Assembly: GCF_030382115.1 (NCBI RefSeq)
Contig: NZ_JAUDRJ010000001.1
Span: 305,375 to 310,986 of the forward strand
From: Nostoc sp. GT001
Lineage (GTDB): Bacteria; Cyanobacteriota; Cyanobacteriia; Cyanobacteriales; Nostocaceae
Direction: 5' to 3'
Length of the DNA stretch: 5,612 bases
In this document: positions 4,448 to 5,612 of the stretch, one piece after another
How positions within the stretch are numbered: the stretch's first letter is position 1
How the letters are laid out: each line of letters starts with the position of its first letter
Position numbers and translations under genes: made by a program
The notes under the pieces: generated by a model
Databases searched by the model: none
The model's input: the letters and a program-made list of their open reading frames with translations, nothing else
Told to the model about the DNA's origin: nothing

Positions 4448-4879
4448 TTACTCTTGCTGCTGCGTTTCAAGTTGAGCGCGAATGCGGTCTTCCTGCTCCC
4501 TTAAGGCGGGTGTCAGGACTTCACCAAAATCCTCTGCCTCGAATACGGGACGAATCTCAATCTCGGAGTCTCCTGGCATAGGGTTAGGGCAGCGCTTGAC
4601 CCAAGCAACTGCCTCTTCCATTGAGTTCACCTGCCACAGCCAGTACCCTGCCACTAGCTCTGGCGCTGGAGTGAAAGGTCCTTGGGTGACGGTGCGATCG
4701 GTTCCTGAAAAGTGAACTCGCACCCCTTTTGAGCTAGGATGCAACCCCTCAGCGGCGAGCAAGATACCTGCGGTGGCTAATTCTTCGTTGTACTGCCCCA
4801 TTTCAGTTAAAAGCTGTTCGCTCGGCATGACCCCAGTTTCGGAGTCTTGGGTTGCTTTGACAAAGACCATGACTTTCAT
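4448..4879 (-). CDS. YciI/DGPF-domain family protein
   Basis: A small ferredoxin-like-fold protein of the YCII-related family, in the subgroup often called DGPF-domain proteins; its biochemical role is unknown. Residues 1-9 (MKVMVFVKA) form the first strand. The signature at 66-84 reads QGPFTPAPELVAGYWLWQV, with Gln where most relatives have Asp (DGPF). MEEAVAWVKRCPNP (87-100) and SEIEIRPVFE (105-114) complete the domain. A charged helix (residues 118-143) forms the tail. At 143 residues it has normal length. AGGAG lies 8 nt before the ATG. In many bacteria, DGPF proteins are encoded beside ECF sigma factors of the ECF42 type and beside PhnB/VOC genes. The VOC neighbours are here, but no sigma factor lies in the window; one could lie upstream beyond 5612 (inference). 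Confidence 0.92.
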   Translation of the reverse strand: MKVMVFVKATQDSETGVMPSEQLLTEMGQYNEELATAGILLAAEGLHPSSKGVRVHFSGTDRTVTQGPFTPAPELVAGYWLWQVNSMEEAVAWVKRCPNPMPGDSEIEIRPVFEAEDFGEVLTPALREQEDRIRAQLETQQQE

Positions 4880-4887
4880 TGTGAAAT

Positions 4888-4892
4888 CTCCT
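4888..4892 (-). promoter_or_regulatory. Ribosome-binding site of the YciI-family gene
   Basis: AGGAG on the minus strand, 8 nt before the ATG at 4877-4879. Confidence 0.78.
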
Positions 4893-4934
4893 GTTGAATG
4901 GTTTTGAGTTAGATTGCGAGGGGTTAGGTGTGCT

Positions 4935-4955
4935 GAGTTGCGCTTTGCGCAACTC
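4935..4955. repeat. Perfect 9-bp palindrome with TTT loop
   Basis: GAGTTGCGC-TTT-GCGCAACTC lies between the PhnB-like gene (stop at 4967) and the YciI gene. In the transcribed minus strand the hairpin starts 11 nt after the stop codon. No U-run follows, so it is not a standard intrinsic terminator. It may stabilise the mRNA 3' end or be a member of a dispersed palindromic repeat. It shares the core CGCTTTGCG with the hairpin at 1756-1770. Confidence 0.75.
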
Positions 4956-4966
4956 CGAAGGAACCG

Positions 4967-5464
4967 CTAATCAGCAGCGACACGCTTGAGTTCATCAATC
5001 TCGATCTTCTTCATTTGCAGCATGGTAGTGGTCACGTTTTGAGAGGTTGCCGCGTCGGGGTGGTTGAGTAACTCAATCAGAATGCGAGGAATAATTTGCC
5101 AGGAGACGCCGTATTTGTCTTTGAGCCAGCCGCATTGCTGTGCGGTTTCATCCCCATCGGCAGACAATTTTTGCCAGTAATCGTCCACGTCCGCCTGGGT
5201 ATCGCAAAAGATTTGGAAGGAAATCGCCTCGTTAAATTTGAAGGTCGGACCACCGTTGAGTGCTGTGAACGGCTGACCATCAAGTTCAAAGCTGACAGTC
5301 ATGACGGCTCCGGCTGGTTTTCCGTGAATTTCCTGTCCAGCGTCTCCATATCGACTGACGTGGACAATTTTGGAATTGCGAAAAATCGACGTATAAAACT
5401 GAGCGGCGGCTTCGGCTTGATCGTCAAACCATAAACAGGGAGTGATTTTGGAATTGTTTTGCAT
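4967..5464 (-). CDS. PhnB-like VOC-family protein
   Basis: A second PhnB/3-demethylubiquinone-9 3-methyltransferase-like VOC protein, of a different subgroup from the one at 3953-4363. Residues 6-35 (KITPCLWFDDQAEAAAQFYTSIF) are the standard opening. VMTVSFELDGQPFTALNGGP (54-73) and FNEAISFQIFCDTQADVDDYW (77-97) follow. CGWLKDKYGVSWQIIP (111-126) is the conserved core signature. The C-terminal tail ends in MQKKI-type residues (MKKIEIDELK, 151-160), as in relatives with about 160 residues. I chose the ATG at 5462-5464 because AGGAG lies 7 nt before it and the family's N-terminus fits. An upstream in-frame start at 5506 would add 14 residues without an equally good signal. It is the first gene of the minus-strand group in this window, with a heptamer array just upstream. 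Confidence 0.93.
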   Translation of the reverse strand: MQNNSKITPCLWFDDQAEAAAQFYTSIFRNSKIVHVSRYGDAGQEIHGKPAGAVMTVSFELDGQPFTALNGGPTFKFNEAISFQIFCDTQADVDDYWQKLSADGDETAQQCGWLKDKYGVSWQIIPRILIELLNHPDAATSQNVTTTMLQMKKIEIDELKRVAAD

Positions 5465-5471
5465 GAGGGTT

Positions 5472-5476
5472 CTCCT
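5472..5476 (-). promoter_or_regulatory. Ribosome-binding site deciding the 5464 start
   Basis: AGGAG on the minus strand, 7 nt before the ATG at 5462-5464. It lies inside the alternative longer frame starting at 5506 and favours the shorter protein. Confidence 0.78.
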
Positions 5477-5512
5477 TGAGTTCAAGCGGTTAAGGACGGT
5501 CAACAAGAAGGG

Positions 5513-5575
5513 TGTGGGGTGTGGGGTGTGGGGTGTGGGGTGTGGGGTGTAGGGTGTAGGGTGTAGGGTGTAGGG
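5513..5575 (+). repeat. Two-phase heptamer array (5 x TGTGGGG, 4 x TGTAGGG)
   Basis: Nine tandem heptamers without interruption: five perfect TGTGGGG (5513-5547) followed by four perfect TGTAGGG (5548-5575). This is a short tandemly repeated repetitive sequence of the cyanobacterial type. All units carry G runs, so the plus strand could form a G-quadruplex. It lies about 50 bp upstream of the PhnB-like gene, where its promoter would be expected. Confidence 0.9.
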
Positions 5576-5582
5576 AAGACTG

Positions 5583-5612
5583 CATTGGTCCGGGCTTGAA
5601 CCCCCACCAATG
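5583..5612. repeat. Inverted repeat at the window edge
   Basis: CATTGGT (5583-5589) pairs with ACCAATG (5606-5612). Inside, after a C-C mismatch pair, GGG (5592-5594) pairs with CCC (5601-5603). The repeat may extend beyond the window. Its role is unknown. Confidence 0.5.

Noticed and set aside
4935..4955. An intrinsic terminator after the PhnB-like gene
   Set aside because: The stem is perfect, but no U-run follows in either direction.
5096..5434. A 112-codon plus-strand open frame
   Set aside because: It is antisense to the PhnB-like gene, whose minus-strand frame carries the family signatures and a good ribosome-binding site.
5583..5612. A tRNA-like T-arm on the minus strand (GGGGGTTCAAGCCC)
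   Set aside because: The 5-bp T-stem does not pair properly and no acceptor or anticodon arm can be checked inside the window; the inverted repeat CATTGGT/ACCAATG explains it equally well.

Overview
The window looks like chromosomal DNA of a filamentous cyanobacterium (inference). It has two perfect HIP1 octamers (GCGATCGC at 911 and 4038), degenerate heptanucleotide tandem repeats next to genes, short perfect palindromes with TTT loops, and a solitary-TnpB element of the IS200/IS605 superfamily. No species can be named from the sequence alone.

Layout. Positions 1-208 are a leader without a recognised gene. A plus-strand AT-rich gene for an unrecognised 213-residue acidic protein follows (209-850). 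Next to it is a fragment of a serine beta-lactamase-like gene (about 899-1033), whose similarity stops 3 bp before the stop codon of the next gene. From 1036 to 5464 all host genes run on the minus strand. In transcription order they are a PhnB-like VOC protein (5464-4967), a YciI/DGPF-type protein (4879-4448), a second PhnB-like VOC protein (4363-3953), a glyoxalase/bleomycin-resistance-type VOC protein (3690-3256) and a glutathione S-transferase (1668-1036). These are small soluble enzymes of the kind often linked to electrophile, methylglyoxal or drug handling; their substrates cannot be read from sequence.

The cluster is broken up by repeats at most junctions. A TnpB element of about 1.48 kb (about 1669-3145) lies directly against the GST start codon. 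Its two ends carry hairpins of the same architecture, and its right end holds a likely omega-RNA whose guide would be the displaced GST leader. A 197-bp unit with perfect 15-bp terminal inverted repeats and a G-rich/C-rich repeat core (3754-3950) separates two VOC genes. A 63-bp two-phase heptamer array (5TGTGGGG then 4TGTAGGG) lies upstream of the first gene.

Most notable points: removing the TnpB element in silico restores a Shine-Dalgarno sequence 7-10 nt before the GST ATG; the element's left end appears to supply a substitute; the VOC gene at 3256 has its Shine-Dalgarno sequence placed for an ATT codon where relatives begin with ATG; and the 197-bp inverted-repeat unit carries no coding capacity. 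No wholly new multi-gene system is evident.
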